The notes under the pieces are model-generated. The model was not told where the DNA came from, did not search any database, and saw nothing but the letters and a program-made list of their open reading frames with translations. 64,000 bases of DNA from positions 124,001 through 188,000 of the forward strand of contig NZ_JABEME010000008.1 in assembly GCF_013004645.1 (NCBI RefSeq), written 5' to 3'. Numbering within the stretch: position 1 is the stretch's first letter; every line of letters begins with the position of its first letter. Made by a program: the position numbers and the translations under genes. Source of the stretch: Stenotrophomonas africana. Lineage in GTDB: Bacteria > Pseudomonadota > Gammaproteobacteria > Xanthomonadales > Xanthomonadaceae. Positions 1 through 11,519 of this stretch are shown here, piece after piece.

Positions 1-885
<885 letters not shown>

Positions 886-892
886 CCGTGCC

Positions 893-2893
893 ATGACCGA
901 GCCTGTTGCCATGTTCACCAAAGTCCTGATCGCCAACCGCGGCGAAATCGCCTGCCGCGTCATCGCCACCTGCCGCCGCCTCGGCATCGCCACCGTGGCG
1001 GTGTATTCCGATGCCGACCGCAACGCACGCCACGTGCGCCTGGCCGACCAAGCCATCCACATCGGCCCGGCTGCCGCGCGTGAGAGCTACCTGCGCGGCG
1101 ATGCCCTGCTCGATGCCGCACGCCTGACCGGCGCGCAGGCGATCCACCCCGGTTACGGCTTCCTGTCCGAGAATGCCGACTTCGCCGATGCCTGCGCTGC
1201 AGCCGGCATCACCTTCATCGGGCCGCCGGCCAGCGCCATCCGCGCGATGGGCGACAAGAGCGCGGCCAAGGCGCTGATGGCCAAGGCCGGTGTGCCGCTG
1301 ACCCCGGGCTACCACGGCGACCAGCAGGCACCGGACTTCCTGCGCGCGCAGGCCGATGGCATCGGCTACCCGGTGCTGATCAAGGCCAGTGCCGGCGGCG
1401 GTGGCAAGGGCATGCGCAAGGTCGAGCGCAGCGAGGATTTCGTCGACGCACTGGCCAGCTGCCAGCGCGAAGCGGCCTCGGCGTTCGGCAATGACCACGT
1501 GCTGGTCGAGAAGTACGTCGAGCGCCCGCGCCATATCGAGATCCAGGTATTTGGCGACAGCCACGGTGAGGCGGTCTACCTGTTCGAGCGCGACTGCTCG
1601 GTGCAGCGCCGCCACCAGAAGGTGCTGGAAGAAGCGCCGGCGCCGGGCATGAGTGCGGAACGTCGTGCTGCGATGGGCAAGGCCGCGGTCGATGCCGCGC
1701 GTGCGGTGGGCTACGTCGGTGCCGGCACGGTGGAATTCATCGCCGGCCCGGACGGCGATTTCTACTTCATGGAAATGAACACCCGCCTGCAGGTCGAACA
1801 CCCCGTGACCGAGTACATCACCGGTACCGATCTGGTGGAGTGGCAGCTGCGCGTGGCCTCGGGCCAGCCGCTGCCGCTGCGCCAGGAAGAGCTGGCGATT
1901 CATGGTCATGCCATCGAGGCCCGCCTGTACGCCGAAGATGCCGACCGCGGCTTCCTGCCGTCCACCGGCACCCTGCGCCGCCTGCGCCTGCCCACGCCGT
2001 CGGCCCATGTGCGCGTGGATACCGGCGTGGAGGAAGGCGACAGCATCACGCCGTACTACGATCCGATGATTGCCAAGCTGATCGTCTGGGACGTGGACCG
2101 CGACGCCGCACTGCGCCGCATGAGCCAGGCCCTGGCTGACTGCCAGGTGGTGGGCGTGACCACCAATGCCGGCTTCCTGCGCCGGCTGGTGAACACCGAT
2201 TCGTTCGCGCACGCCAAGCTGGATACCGCGCTGATCGAACGCGAACAGGCGGCATTGAGTGCAGTGGGCGACACGGATGATGCCTTGTGGCAGCTGGCCG
2301 CCGTGGCCGCGGTTGTAAGCACTGCCGGTGCCAGCACCGACGCGCGCGACCCGCATTCGCCGTGGCAGGCCCAGGACGGCTGGCGCCTTGGCGCATCGGC
2401 ACCGCGCGTGCTGCCGCTGCAGCAGGGCGAACGCAAGCACACGCTGAGAGTGTGGGCACAGGCCGATGGCTGGCGCGTGCAGCGCGATGACGCCGCACCG
2501 GTGCAGGTGACCGGCACGGCCGATGCGCAGCGCTTGTCAGTGCAGTTGGATGGCCGTCGCTGGTCACTGCAGCAGCTGCGCGAAGGCGATCAGCTGTATC
2601 TGTTCGGCGCCGATGGCCAGCACCGCTTCACCCTGCATGATCCGGTGGGCGAATCGGACCACGCCGTGGCCGATGCCGGCAGCCTGCTGGCGCCGATGCC
2701 GGGCAAGATCGTCGCGACACTGGTCGCGGCCGGCACCGAGGTCAAGCGCGGCACGCCGCTGGTGGTGTTGGAAGCGATGAAGATGGAGCACACGCTGCAG
2801 GCACCGGCGGACGGCACGGTGAAGGGTTACCGCGCCAAGGCCGGCGACCAGGTGGGTGATGGTGCGGTGCTGGTGGACTTCGAAGCGGCGTGA
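893..2893 (+). CDS. liuD: Methylcrotonyl-CoA carboxylase biotin-containing (alpha) subunit
   Basis: A 666-residue protein, normal for MCC alpha. The biotin carboxylase domain opens with KVLIANRGEIACRV near residue 10 and carries the ATP-grasp glycine loop (KASAGGGGKGMR) and EMNTRLQVEHPVTE. The C-terminal biotinyl domain has the EAMKMEH motif, whose second Lys is biotinylated. It carboxylates biotin with ATP and bicarbonate and hands the carboxylate to the liuB product. Start choice is between ATG 893 and ATG 911; 911 gives a terminus closer to the family (MFTKVLIANRG), but neither has a strong Shine-Dalgarno site. It follows liuB by 7 bp. Confidence 0.92.
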   Translation: MTEPVAMFTKVLIANRGEIACRVIATCRRLGIATVAVYSDADRNARHVRLADQAIHIGPAAARESYLRGDALLDAARLTGAQAIHPGYGFLSENADFADACAAAGITFIGPPASAIRAMGDKSAAKALMAKAGVPLTPGYHGDQQAPDFLRAQADGIGYPVLIKASAGGGGKGMRKVERSEDFVDALASCQREAASAFGNDHVLVEKYVERPRHIEIQVFGDSHGEAVYLFERDCSVQRRHQKVLEEAPAPGMSAERRAAMGKAAVDAARAVGYVGAGTVEFIAGPDGDFYFMEMNTRLQVEHPVTEYITGTDLVEWQLRVASGQPLPLRQEELAIHGHAIEARLYAEDADRGFLPSTGTLRRLRLPTPSAHVRVDTGVEEGDSITPYYDPMIAKLIVWDVDRDAALRRMSQALADCQVVGVTTNAGFLRRLVNTDSFAHAKLDTALIEREQAALSAVGDTDDALWQLAAVAAVVSTAGASTDARDPHSPWQAQDGWRLGASAPRVLPLQQGERKHTLRVWAQADGWRVQRDDAAPVQVTGTADAQRLSVQLDGRRWSLQQLREGDQLYLFGADGQHRFTLHDPVGESDHAVADAGSLLAPMPGKIVATLVAAGTEVKRGTPLVVLEAMKMEHTLQAPADGTVKGYRAKAGDQVGDGAVLVDFEAA

Positions 2894-2912
2894 ACGCCGG
2901 GGCGGCGACCGC

Positions 2913-4079
2913 TCAGCGGTCGTCGCCCGCCACCACCCGGCCAGCGGGATCGAATTCGGCCGTGTCCAGCGTGGCACTGCGCCAGCCCAGGCCGCAGATG
3001 GCCATCGCACTCTGTCCGATGCCGTCGAAACCGAAGGCGCGATCGACATCAGCATCGTTGATGGCTGCGGTGACAAATGCCGCCAGGCCACGCTCGGTCG
3101 CGCACAGGTACAGCAGCTGCGAGATGTGGCCGACATCCAGCGTCACCGCACGATATGCCTTGGCGTGGTTGCGGTACTTCCAGAAGCAGCGGTCGTACCG
3201 CGGTGCGAGCACCAGCAGCGCCGGTGCATCGGCGAACCACTCCTGACCGGACAGCATCCGCCGTGCCAGCGCGGGCAATGCATCAGCCGGCGGCGAAGGC
3301 AACGGCAGTACCGCGTGCTGCACGGGGTGGTAGTGGTACAGCCCCGGTACCAGCCCTTCCACGTTCTGTACCAGCAGGAAACCTTCGGTGGGATGCAGGC
3401 CGCCACCGGAGGGCACGTTCTTCTTCAGGAACTCGGTATCACGCTCGACCTTCTGCACCGCGTGGGCCATCAGCGTGCGCTGCAGCACCTGGGCCAGCAG
3501 CGGCAATGGCAGCGCACGCTGCGGGTCGAAATTGCGGCAGGTCGTGCGCTGCGCCAGCAGCGCGTCGAACGCGGCCTCTTCGCTGCGCGGCAACGGCTGG
3601 TAGTCGCCCTGCATCGGCTGCACCACCGGCGGCGGCGGTCCCAGCCGCTGGCGCAGGCCGGCAGCGGTATCCAGACCCTGCCGGCGCATGTCCTCCACGC
3701 TGTCCACGGCCTGCCAGCGCGCATGGCGATGAGCCAGTGCAGCCAACGGCCACCATTGACTGCGCCGCAATGCCTCATCACGCATCTGGTGCCCGACCTC
3801 ATCCGGCGGGTCGGTCAGCAGCAGCCCCTGCTCGACCAGGCGCGCCAGCATCGCCGGAGAGGTGCCGGCCGGCGGTTCGCTCCAGCGATGCGCGCTGAGC
3901 TCGCCCAGCAACTGGCGCTCCTCGGCGTCCACCGGCAGGGGTTGGTCCAGGTGGGCGGCCAAGGCCACCCAGCTGATCTGGCTGTCCATCTCGGCGTGGC
4001 CGGCCAGCATCGCGCGCAGGTCCAGGGTGACCGACTCGCGGGGCTCGAACATCAGGCTGGCGCAGCGGCGCAGGCGCAT
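2913..4079 (-). CDS. SagB-like putative peptide-maturation dehydrogenase
   Basis: 388 residues. The C-terminal half (about 170-388) is a nitroreductase-fold, FMN-type domain with TTCRNFDP, the SagB-like signature SGGGLHPTE and GLYHYHP. SagB-type enzymes oxidise azolines to azoles in ribosomally made peptides. The N-terminal 130 residues resemble a small winged-helix or leader-binding region, which is inference. I recognise the TIGR04511-type dehydrogenase found in Xanthomonadaceae beside a small peptide gene and a cyclase-like gene, and both neighbours are present here. ATG 4079 follows a strong AGGAGG with 9-nt spacing. It is divergent from the peptide gene. No YcaO cyclodehydratase is visible in the window, so the substrate chemistry is unknown. 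Confidence 0.8.
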   Translation of the reverse strand: MRLRRCASLMFEPRESVTLDLRAMLAGHAEMDSQISWVALAAHLDQPLPVDAEERQLLGELSAHRWSEPPAGTSPAMLARLVEQGLLLTDPPDEVGHQMRDEALRRSQWWPLAALAHRHARWQAVDSVEDMRRQGLDTAAGLRQRLGPPPPVVQPMQGDYQPLPRSEEAAFDALLAQRTTCRNFDPQRALPLPLLAQVLQRTLMAHAVQKVERDTEFLKKNVPSGGGLHPTEGFLLVQNVEGLVPGLYHYHPVQHAVLPLPSPPADALPALARRMLSGQEWFADAPALLVLAPRYDRCFWKYRNHAKAYRAVTLDVGHISQLLYLCATERGLAAFVTAAINDADVDRAFGFDGIGQSAMAICGLGWRSATLDTAEFDPAGRVVAGDDR

Positions 4080-4217
4080 GGGTTTCCTTCCTCCTGCCGC
4101 ACAACCGGCATAGCAGCAACGACCGCGGCGCGGCCAACTTTAGCGACAGGCACGCCACCGCCCTCAATGGCAGGCCGTGGCGGCCGATACGAGAAACTCA
4201 ACCTACGGACGATCCCC

Positions 4218-4514
4218 ATGAGCACCCATCCCCGCCTTTCCGCCGAAGACGCCAGCACCCTGCTGGACCACCTCATCGGCAACGACGACTTCCGCAACCA
4301 CTTCACCGCATCGCCGGGCAAGGCCCTGGCCTCGATCGGGCTGGACGGTGCCGTTGGCGAGAACGACTGCATGAAGATCGGCACCCTGGCTTCGGTCGAG
4401 GAGCTGCGCCGCACCCGCGATTCGCTGCATGCGTACCTGAGTACCTCGACTGCCTCGATGACGGTGGTGTTCTGCTTCGAAGCCGACCGGATCGACGAGC
4501 GCGTCAACGCCTGA
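4218..4514 (+). CDS. Putative RiPP precursor (NHLP-related modified peptide)
   Basis: 98 residues, start ATG 4218, weak Shine-Dalgarno. The first ~60 residues look like a helical leader (LSAEDASTLLDHLIGNDDF, then FTASPGKALASIGLDGA), a pattern shared with NHLP/Nif11-type leaders. The C-terminal part holds a Ser/Thr cluster (STSTAS, 75-80), a hydrophobic run and Cys86; the only other Cys is Cys51. I recognise the TIGR04509-like 'putative modified peptide' family that co-occurs with the dehydrogenase and cyclase-like genes flanking it here. It starts 138 bp from the divergent dehydrogenase and is convergent with the cyclase, their stops being 7 bp apart. The core boundary and the modification are not known. 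Confidence 0.75.
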   Translation: MSTHPRLSAEDASTLLDHLIGNDDFRNHFTASPGKALASIGLDGAVGENDCMKIGTLASVEELRRTRDSLHAYLSTSTASMTVVFCFEADRIDERVNA

Positions 4515-4521
4515 GTCCGCA

Positions 4522-7011
4522 TCAGCGCGACACCCGCACCGACACCGCCTCCGTGGCGATGTCGTGCACATTGAGGGGCTGCCAGATCTGCATGGACGCC
4601 ACCTCGGCAATGGCCTGACCGTGGTGCCGGGCCAGCCAGGCCTGCTCGCGGCGCACACCGGCAGCGTCCTGCTCGGCACGCAGTGCCTGCAGCAGCACAA
4701 CATGGGCCTGCACCGGTTCGCTGCCATCAAACGTGGGCTCGAGCAGATGGCGTGCCGCTTGCGGACGCTGTTGCGCCAGTTCGGCCATCGCCAGCACGAC
4801 CCGGCGCCATTTGGCCACCACAGGGCTGCGCTGCCGCTCCAGCAGTTCGCCATGGTCGCGCAGCCACTCTGCGGCCAGCGCATGCTGGCCCTGGCGCTGG
4901 GCCAGATAGGTCAGGGCCAGCAGCTGCAGACTGCGGCTGCCCACGGCGGAGTCGTCGTCCTTCCGCAGCAGCGGCCGCAGCACGGCGGCGATGGATTCAA
5001 GCTCCTTCGCATCGCCGGCCGTGCACAGCGTGGTCACGGTGGCGTGTTGCAGGCGTTGATGGATCTGGTAGTCGATCAGGTCCGGCGGCGGACCATCCGC
5101 AGCAATCGCGGCATGCAGGCCGCTGCAATCACGCTGCTCCGCAGCCACCAGCAGGTGGGCCCGCAGACGCATGCGCTGCTGCAGGTCGTCCCCCCGCGGC
5201 AACCGCATCAACAGCTGCTGCGCCTGTGCGTCGAGGCCCTGCGCAACCAGCACGTCCACATCCAGATCGTCGGCCTCGTCATTGCCGCGCAGCATCTGTG
5301 CCTGATGCAAGGTGCGCATTGCCTGCTGCGGCTGGCCGAGGCCCAACTGTGCCCGCGCCAGATGGATCATCGGATACAGCCGCAGCGGGTCCTGGGGCAC
5401 CATCGCGGCGCGCGCATAGGGCTCGGACTCGGTGAAGCGATTGTCCTGCAGCAGCCCCCAGGAAGTGTTGGACAGCCCCGCAAACGAATCCGGATAGATC
5501 TTGGCCAGTGCTCGCCACTGTTCCAGCGGCCAGCCACCGGGTTCCAGTTCGACCTGCCAACCCTTCAGGTACAGGCGCTCACGCGCGGGCAGGCGCTGCT
5601 GCTGGGCCAGCGCGTGCTCCAGCGCGTCACGCGCCTCCGCAACCTGCGCGGTGCGGGCCAGCAGTTTGGCCACGCCCATGTAGGCCAGGGCGAAACCAGG
5701 ATCGATATCGATCGCCGCCTGGTAGAGGTTGCGTGCTTCCTCGAAGCGACGCTGGCCCAGTGCGCTTTCGGCCAGGGCAAACGCACGCAGTGCGCGCAGG
5801 TCCTGGGTCGATGCCCGTGGCAGCGGCAACGACTGTTCCAGGCTCGCCACCGACTCACCCAGGCCACGTCGCAGGCGTCCGACCACATCGTCCACCGCGA
5901 ACACCATCTGATCGGATCGATCCGCGGTGGCGGTGAACGTCTGGATCACCTGGCCGCTGCCCGGCGCTGCGACGTCGATGGCCAGCTCGTAGCCACCGAT
6001 CTTCTGCCGCACGGTCGGCAACAGCACGGCGCGGGCGCCTTCACGCACCGCCACGTCGACGGCGGTATCCCGGTTCAGCCGGGTATCGCCCGAGAGCCGC
6101 GCCATTTCCAGGCTCTCGCGGATCTTGCCCTCGGACAGCACGTTCACGTAGCGCGACTGCTCCAGCGCGATCCGGATCGCGTGCCGCATCGAGTCGTCGA
6201 AGATCGGATCACCGGTGAGATTGTCGACGTCCCCCAGCACCACCCAGTCGCGCTCGGCAAACGCAATCGCCGGTTCCGGGCGCAGCAGCAGCCAGCCGCC
6301 CAGCACCGCCACCGTCAGCACCAGGCCTTCAGCGGCCAGCACCCACGGCTGCCGCCACAGTGGCAGGTCGCGGCGCGCCTTGGCATTGGCCCGCGGCATG
6401 CGCAGCGGTGCGGAGCCGATCTCGCCTACTTCGATCACTTCCTGCACCACCGGCACGCCCTTGAAGCGCCAGCGTCCGTGCGACTTCCACAGCAGGCGCG
6501 TGCCGCGCTCACCCAACGCATCGGCGGCGCGGTGGGTCAGTGATTCGGCAACGGCGGACAACAGGATCTGGCCGGGGCGGGCCAGCGTCATCAGGCGCGC
6601 CGCCATCGGCTTGGCCAGACCTTCCACTTCCATCGACTTGGCGCCAACGCGAACCGCCTCGGCACTGTTTTCCCAGGTCAGCACGTCACCCACATGCAGG
6701 CCGGCACGCGCACGCAGTTCAATCGCACGTTGCTGGCCAAGCGCATGCAGTTCGCGCTGGTAGTCCAAGGCGAAGCCCAATGCATCGATGGCGCGCTCGA
6801 ACAGCATGAACAGGCCGTCGGAGCGATCGATCAGCTGGCCATTCCAGCGGTGCTGCAGCACCAGCACCAGGCGGTCGTGTTCCTGGAACAGGCTCGCCGC
6901 CGCCATGTCGCCGATGCGCTCGACCAGCTGCAACGAATCACACAGATCAGTGAACAGCAGGGCGCGTAGCTGTGGGCTATGCGGGGCTGACGTTCCGTTG
7001 TCGCCATTCAT
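4522..7011 (-). CDS. Class III nucleotide cyclase-TPR membrane protein (peptide-modification-associated cyclase)
   Basis: 829 residues from ATG 7011, chosen because AGGGAG lies 9 nt upstream; ATG 7020 abuts the AGGGAG and is less likely. Order: cyclase homology domain (about 15-165), a positively charged linker, one TM helix (WVLAAEGLVLTVAVLGGWLLL), then a periplasmic region with TPR-like helical repeats. Both metal-binding Asp are present (FTD22 and SD65G). At the position of the transition-state Asn of VNxAAR the sequence reads KPMAAR, so the Asn appears to be Pro while the Arg (139) is kept. The family resembles TIGR04510, found next to the peptide and dehydrogenase genes. It sits 13 bp behind the CNB-GGDEF gene in one operon. 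Confidence 0.8.
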   Translation of the reverse strand: MNGDNGTSAPHSPQLRALLFTDLCDSLQLVERIGDMAAASLFQEHDRLVLVLQHRWNGQLIDRSDGLFMLFERAIDALGFALDYQRELHALGQQRAIELRARAGLHVGDVLTWENSAEAVRVGAKSMEVEGLAKPMAARLMTLARPGQILLSAVAESLTHRAADALGERGTRLLWKSHGRWRFKGVPVVQEVIEVGEIGSAPLRMPRANAKARRDLPLWRQPWVLAAEGLVLTVAVLGGWLLLRPEPAIAFAERDWVVLGDVDNLTGDPIFDDSMRHAIRIALEQSRYVNVLSEGKIRESLEMARLSGDTRLNRDTAVDVAVREGARAVLLPTVRQKIGGYELAIDVAAPGSGQVIQTFTATADRSDQMVFAVDDVVGRLRRGLGESVASLEQSLPLPRASTQDLRALRAFALAESALGQRRFEEARNLYQAAIDIDPGFALAYMGVAKLLARTAQVAEARDALEHALAQQQRLPARERLYLKGWQVELEPGGWPLEQWRALAKIYPDSFAGLSNTSWGLLQDNRFTESEPYARAAMVPQDPLRLYPMIHLARAQLGLGQPQQAMRTLHQAQMLRGNDEADDLDVDVLVAQGLDAQAQQLLMRLPRGDDLQQRMRLRAHLLVAAEQRDCSGLHAAIAADGPPPDLIDYQIHQRLQHATVTTLCTAGDAKELESIAAVLRPLLRKDDDSAVGSRSLQLLALTYLAQRQGQHALAAEWLRDHGELLERQRSPVVAKWRRVVLAMAELAQQRPQAARHLLEPTFDGSEPVQAHVVLLQALRAEQDAAGVRREQAWLARHHGQAIAEVASMQIWQPLNVHDIATEAVSVRVSR

Positions 7012-7024
7012 CGCCTGCATCTCC

Positions 7025-8074
7025 CTATTGGTCGTCCGGATCATCCACCCAGCGCAGGCAGTTGCCGCCATCGCGCTTGGCCTGGTACAGCGCGCGATCT
7101 GCGCTGGCGTACCACTCGCTCCAGCCGGCCTCGGGTGCCAACAGGCTGGCACCGATGCTGACCAGGCTGACATGCGGCGTGCCATGACTGCGTTCGAGCA
7201 GGCCATGTACCGCGCTGAGGATGAACTCGGCCGCGTGCTGCACGATCTCATGGTTGCCACGGCGCAGGATCAGGCAGAACTCATCGCCGCCGAGGCGGCA
7301 CGCCAGGTCCTGCTCACCGGCCATCGAGCGCAGGATGTTGCCCATGCTCTGCAGCACGCGATCACCAGCCTGGTGGCCGTGGCGATCATTGATCTGCTTG
7401 AAGCGATCGCAGTCGATCAGCAGCAGTGCCTGCGGCAACCCGCCGCCATCGGCGCGGCATTCCTGCAGGTACAGGGTCAGGCCACGGCGGTTGTGCAGCC
7501 CGGTCAGTTCATCGGTACGCACCAGCTCACGGGTGTGGGTCAGTTGATGGGTGGTGATGTACAGATTGTCCAGCGCGGTTTCCAGATCATGGTTGCGCCG
7601 GCGCAGCTGGCTGATCAGGGCCTGCTCGTTGGTCAGCACGCGCATGATCGTGCGGCGCAGGAAGTAGGCGACCAGGCCGGGATCGGATTCCACCAGGCGA
7701 TGGAAATCGGCCGGGCCCAGCTCCAGTACTTCGCAGTCGACCAGCGCGCGCGCGCTGGCGCTGCGCAGGTGATCGCCGACCAGCAGGCCAAGCTCGCCGA
7801 AGAACTCATGCTGGCCGAGCGTCTTGATCACCAGGTCCTCGCCGAAATCCAGTTCGATCTGGCCTTCGAGGATCACATACATCCGTTCGCCGCGATGGCC
7901 ACGCTGGAACAACCACTGTCCGGCATGAAGCTTGCATGGGCGGGCGAATCTGGCAAACAATGCAACCTCGGCAGCGGAAAGCAGCGCGTGCACGATCTCG
8001 GCCATCGCCACCCGGGCGATACCTGACGTCACATCACTGTTCTCGGCCGCACCCCTGCCGGTCATTCCCTGCAC
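7025..8074 (-). CDS. Cyclic-nucleotide-binding diguanylate cyclase (CNB-GGDEF)
   Basis: 349 residues. The N-terminal cNMP-binding domain (about 35-150) has a canonical phosphate-binding cassette, FGELGLLVGDHLRSASARA, with both the Glu and the Arg that contact cyclic nucleotides. The C-terminal GGDEF domain (about 185-349) has an intact active site, RLGGDEF (262-266). The inhibitory I-site RxxD is lost (GEQD, 253-256), so product inhibition by c-di-GMP is not expected. Start is GTG 8074 with AGGGG about 11 nt upstream; ATG 8065 is possible. It is the first gene of an operon with the class III cyclase, suggesting that a cyclic nucleotide may gate c-di-GMP synthesis (inference). Confidence 0.85.
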   Translation of the reverse strand: MQGMTGRGAAENSDVTSGIARVAMAEIVHALLSAAEVALFARFARPCKLHAGQWLFQRGHRGERMYVILEGQIELDFGEDLVIKTLGQHEFFGELGLLVGDHLRSASARALVDCEVLELGPADFHRLVESDPGLVAYFLRRTIMRVLTNEQALISQLRRRNHDLETALDNLYITTHQLTHTRELVRTDELTGLHNRRGLTLYLQECRADGGGLPQALLLIDCDRFKQINDRHGHQAGDRVLQSMGNILRSMAGEQDLACRLGGDEFCLILRRGNHEIVQHAAEFILSAVHGLLERSHGTPHVSLVSIGASLLAPEAGWSEWYASADRALYQAKRDGGNCLRWVDDPDDQ

Positions 8075-8483
8075 CCGCCGCCAGCGTCCCCTGGTGAGCC
8101 GCGGAGCATAGCACCGGTTTAAAGTGTGCGTCCTATCTCATTTTTAATGCCCAAACGATCTTGCCTGATGTGAAGATGCGTGGTGGCCGTTCTGGTCACG
8201 GGTGTCCGGGCAAAAATGCTGCTGGATCAATCCGATGGCGGTTTTCACAGGATTCTGGCCAAGTTGCCGCGGACAGGGGTGCGCCTGATTGACGCTGCCT
8301 GCTGGCCGCGCCTTTGCATCGATACAACAACGCCGGCAGGTCCCCCGACCGGCCGGCGTTGTCTGGCCCTTCCCTGGCCACCCTGATCGGATTGCGGCGC
8401 TTCGGTAGAGCCGGCCGCTGGCCGGTTTCCCTGCAGTGCCCGCAGGATCACGTGAGTGCCGGCCAGAGGCCGGCACTACCGCA
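8075..8483. other. Gene-free interval with palindromic repeats
   Basis: About 400 bp between the CNB-GGDEF gene and aceA. It holds a GC-rich hairpin with 9-bp arms (CAACGCCGG / CCGGCGTTG, about 8328-8362) and two SMAG-type repeats on opposite strands (8405-8426 and 8454-8479). The AT-richer stretch at 8115-8160 is the likely promoter zone for the leftward GGDEF operon, but I see no clear -35/-10 pair. No convincing coding frame. Confidence 0.6.
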
Positions 8484-9785
<1,302 letters not shown>

Positions 9786-9849
9786 GTCTTTCTCCAGTTC
9801 GGTTCGTGCGTGCAGCGGGGAGGGAAACGGCGGGTTTGCGGGCAGTCGG

Positions 9850-11472
9850 TCAGTCGATGCGCGCGTAGGCCGGCAGGGTCAGGAAATCGGTCAGTTCTTC
9901 GCTGCGGCTCAGTTCGCCGAGCAGGGTGATGGCCTCGCCGATGCGTGCACCACCGGGCAGTGCGCTGGCGTCGCCCAGGCGCGCTGGCAGCTGTGCCAGG
10001 GTGGAATCCAGCAGCGCCAGATCGATCGCAGTGCCATCGTCCAGCTGCTGGCCCGGCGTATGCAACCACTGCCACAGCTGGCTGCGGCTGATCTCGGCGG
10101 TGGCCGCGTCCTCCATCAGGTGATGGATCGGCACGCAGCCGTTGCCATCCAGCCACGCCGCCAGATAGCGCACGCAGACTTCCACGTTGCCCTCGAAGCC
10201 GGCGCGGGTGATGGTGCCCGTCGGCCGCGCGATCAGTTCGTCGCGGCCGACGCGCACATCCTGGCGCAGCACGCTGTGCTGGTTCGCACCAGGCATGTGT
10301 TCATCGAAGATCGCCATCGCCACCGGAATCAGCGCCGGGTGCGCAACCCAGGTGCCGTCATGGCCGGCGGTGACTTCGCGCAGCTTGTCGGCGCGCACCC
10401 GGGCCATCGCCTGTTCGTTGGCGGCGGCATCGTTGTTGATCGGAATCTGCGCGGCCATGCCGCCCATCGCATGCGCCCCGCGGCGGTGGCAGGTCTGGAT
10501 CAGCAGTTCCGAATAGGCCTTCAGGAACGGCTGGGTCATGGTCACCTGGCCGCGTTCGGGCAGCACGCGATCGGCATGGCGGCGGAAGGTCTTCAGGTAC
10601 GAGAAGATGTAATCCCAGCGCCCGCAGTTCAGGCCGACGATGCGGTCACGCAGCGCGTGCAGGATCTCGTCCATCTCGAACACCGCCGGCAGCGTTTCGA
10701 TCAGCACGGTCACCTTGATCTGGCCGTGCGGCAGGCCGAGCATGCCTTCGATGTGCGACAGCGCGTTCTCCCACAGCGCAGCCTCTTCCATGCTCTGCAG
10801 CTTGGGCAGGTAGAAGTACGGGCCACGGTCCTTGGCCTGCAGGGTGCGGGCGTTGTGGAAGGCGAACACCGCCGCATCGAACAGGCCGCCGGCGATGAAC
10901 TGACCATCGATGCGCACGTGCTTCTCGTCCAGGTGCCAGCCACGCGGGCGCACGATCAGCACCGCCTGTTCGTCGTACGGGCGCAGGGTGTAGTGCTTGC
11001 CATTTGCAGCGGTGAATTCCAGATCACCGCGCACCGCCGCCGCCAGCGACTGCTGGCCGGCCAGCAGGTTGCGCCAGGTCGGCGAGGTCGAATCCTCGAA
11101 GTCGGCCATGAACACCTTGGCGCCGGAGTTCAGCGCGTTGATGACCATCTTCGGGTCGGTCGGGCCGGTGATCTCGACGCGGCGGTCCTGCAGCGCGGCC
11201 GGCAGCGGCGCAACGCGCCAGTCGCCGCTGCGGATGGCGGCGGTGTCTTCGCGGAAGTCCGGCAGGCCGCCCTGGTCGAAGAACGCCTGACGCTCGCGAC
11301 GGGCCTGCAGCCGCGCCTGCCGGCCCGGTTCCACCGCGCGGTGCAGCGACACCAGCAGAGCCAGCAGCGGCGCCGGCAGCAGGGTGTCCTGGCCAGCCAC
11401 GCGGGTCGCCAGGGCGATACCGGGGGTAGCCTTGGCGGCGGGGGTGGGAACAGCGGAAGCGACGGCGGACAT
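9850..11472 (-). CDS. aceB: Malate synthase A
   Basis: 540 residues from ATG 11472, supported by GGAG with 7-nt spacing; an in-frame extension to 11547 runs through the regulatory region and is rejected. The family signature region [13 protein letters not shown] is present, as is FEDSTSPTW. It condenses glyoxylate with acetyl-CoA to malate. First gene of the aceB-aceA unit and divergent from a LysR-type regulator that is the natural candidate to control it. Confidence 0.96.
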   Translation of the reverse strand: MSAVASAVPTPAAKATPGIALATRVAGQDTLLPAPLLALLVSLHRAVEPGRQARLQARRERQAFFDQGGLPDFREDTAAIRSGDWRVAPLPAALQDRRVEITGPTDPKMVINALNSGAKVFMADFEDSTSPTWRNLLAGQQSLAAAVRGDLEFTAANGKHYTLRPYDEQAVLIVRPRGWHLDEKHVRIDGQFIAGGLFDAAVFAFHNARTLQAKDRGPYFYLPKLQSMEEAALWENALSHIEGMLGLPHGQIKVTVLIETLPAVFEMDEILHALRDRIVGLNCGRWDYIFSYLKTFRRHADRVLPERGQVTMTQPFLKAYSELLIQTCHRRGAHAMGGMAAQIPINNDAAANEQAMARVRADKLREVTAGHDGTWVAHPALIPVAMAIFDEHMPGANQHSVLRQDVRVGRDELIARPTGTITRAGFEGNVEVCVRYLAAWLDGNGCVPIHHLMEDAATAEISRSQLWQWLHTPGQQLDDGTAIDLALLDSTLAQLPARLGDASALPGGARIGEAITLLGELSRSEELTDFLTLPAYARID

Positions 11473-11519
11473 GGGGCGACTCCAGCGGTGGGGGAACGAC
11501 TCCACGGTGCCGCTGGGCC

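Noticed and set aside
4564..6543. 659-codon plus-strand frame opposite the cyclase/TPR gene
   Set aside because: Antisense shadow with His/Gln/Arg-rich composition, no ribosome binding site and no domains.
8180..8386. Small open frames between the GGDEF gene and aceA
   Set aside because: Composition follows the repeats there; no ribosome binding site or homology-like pattern.
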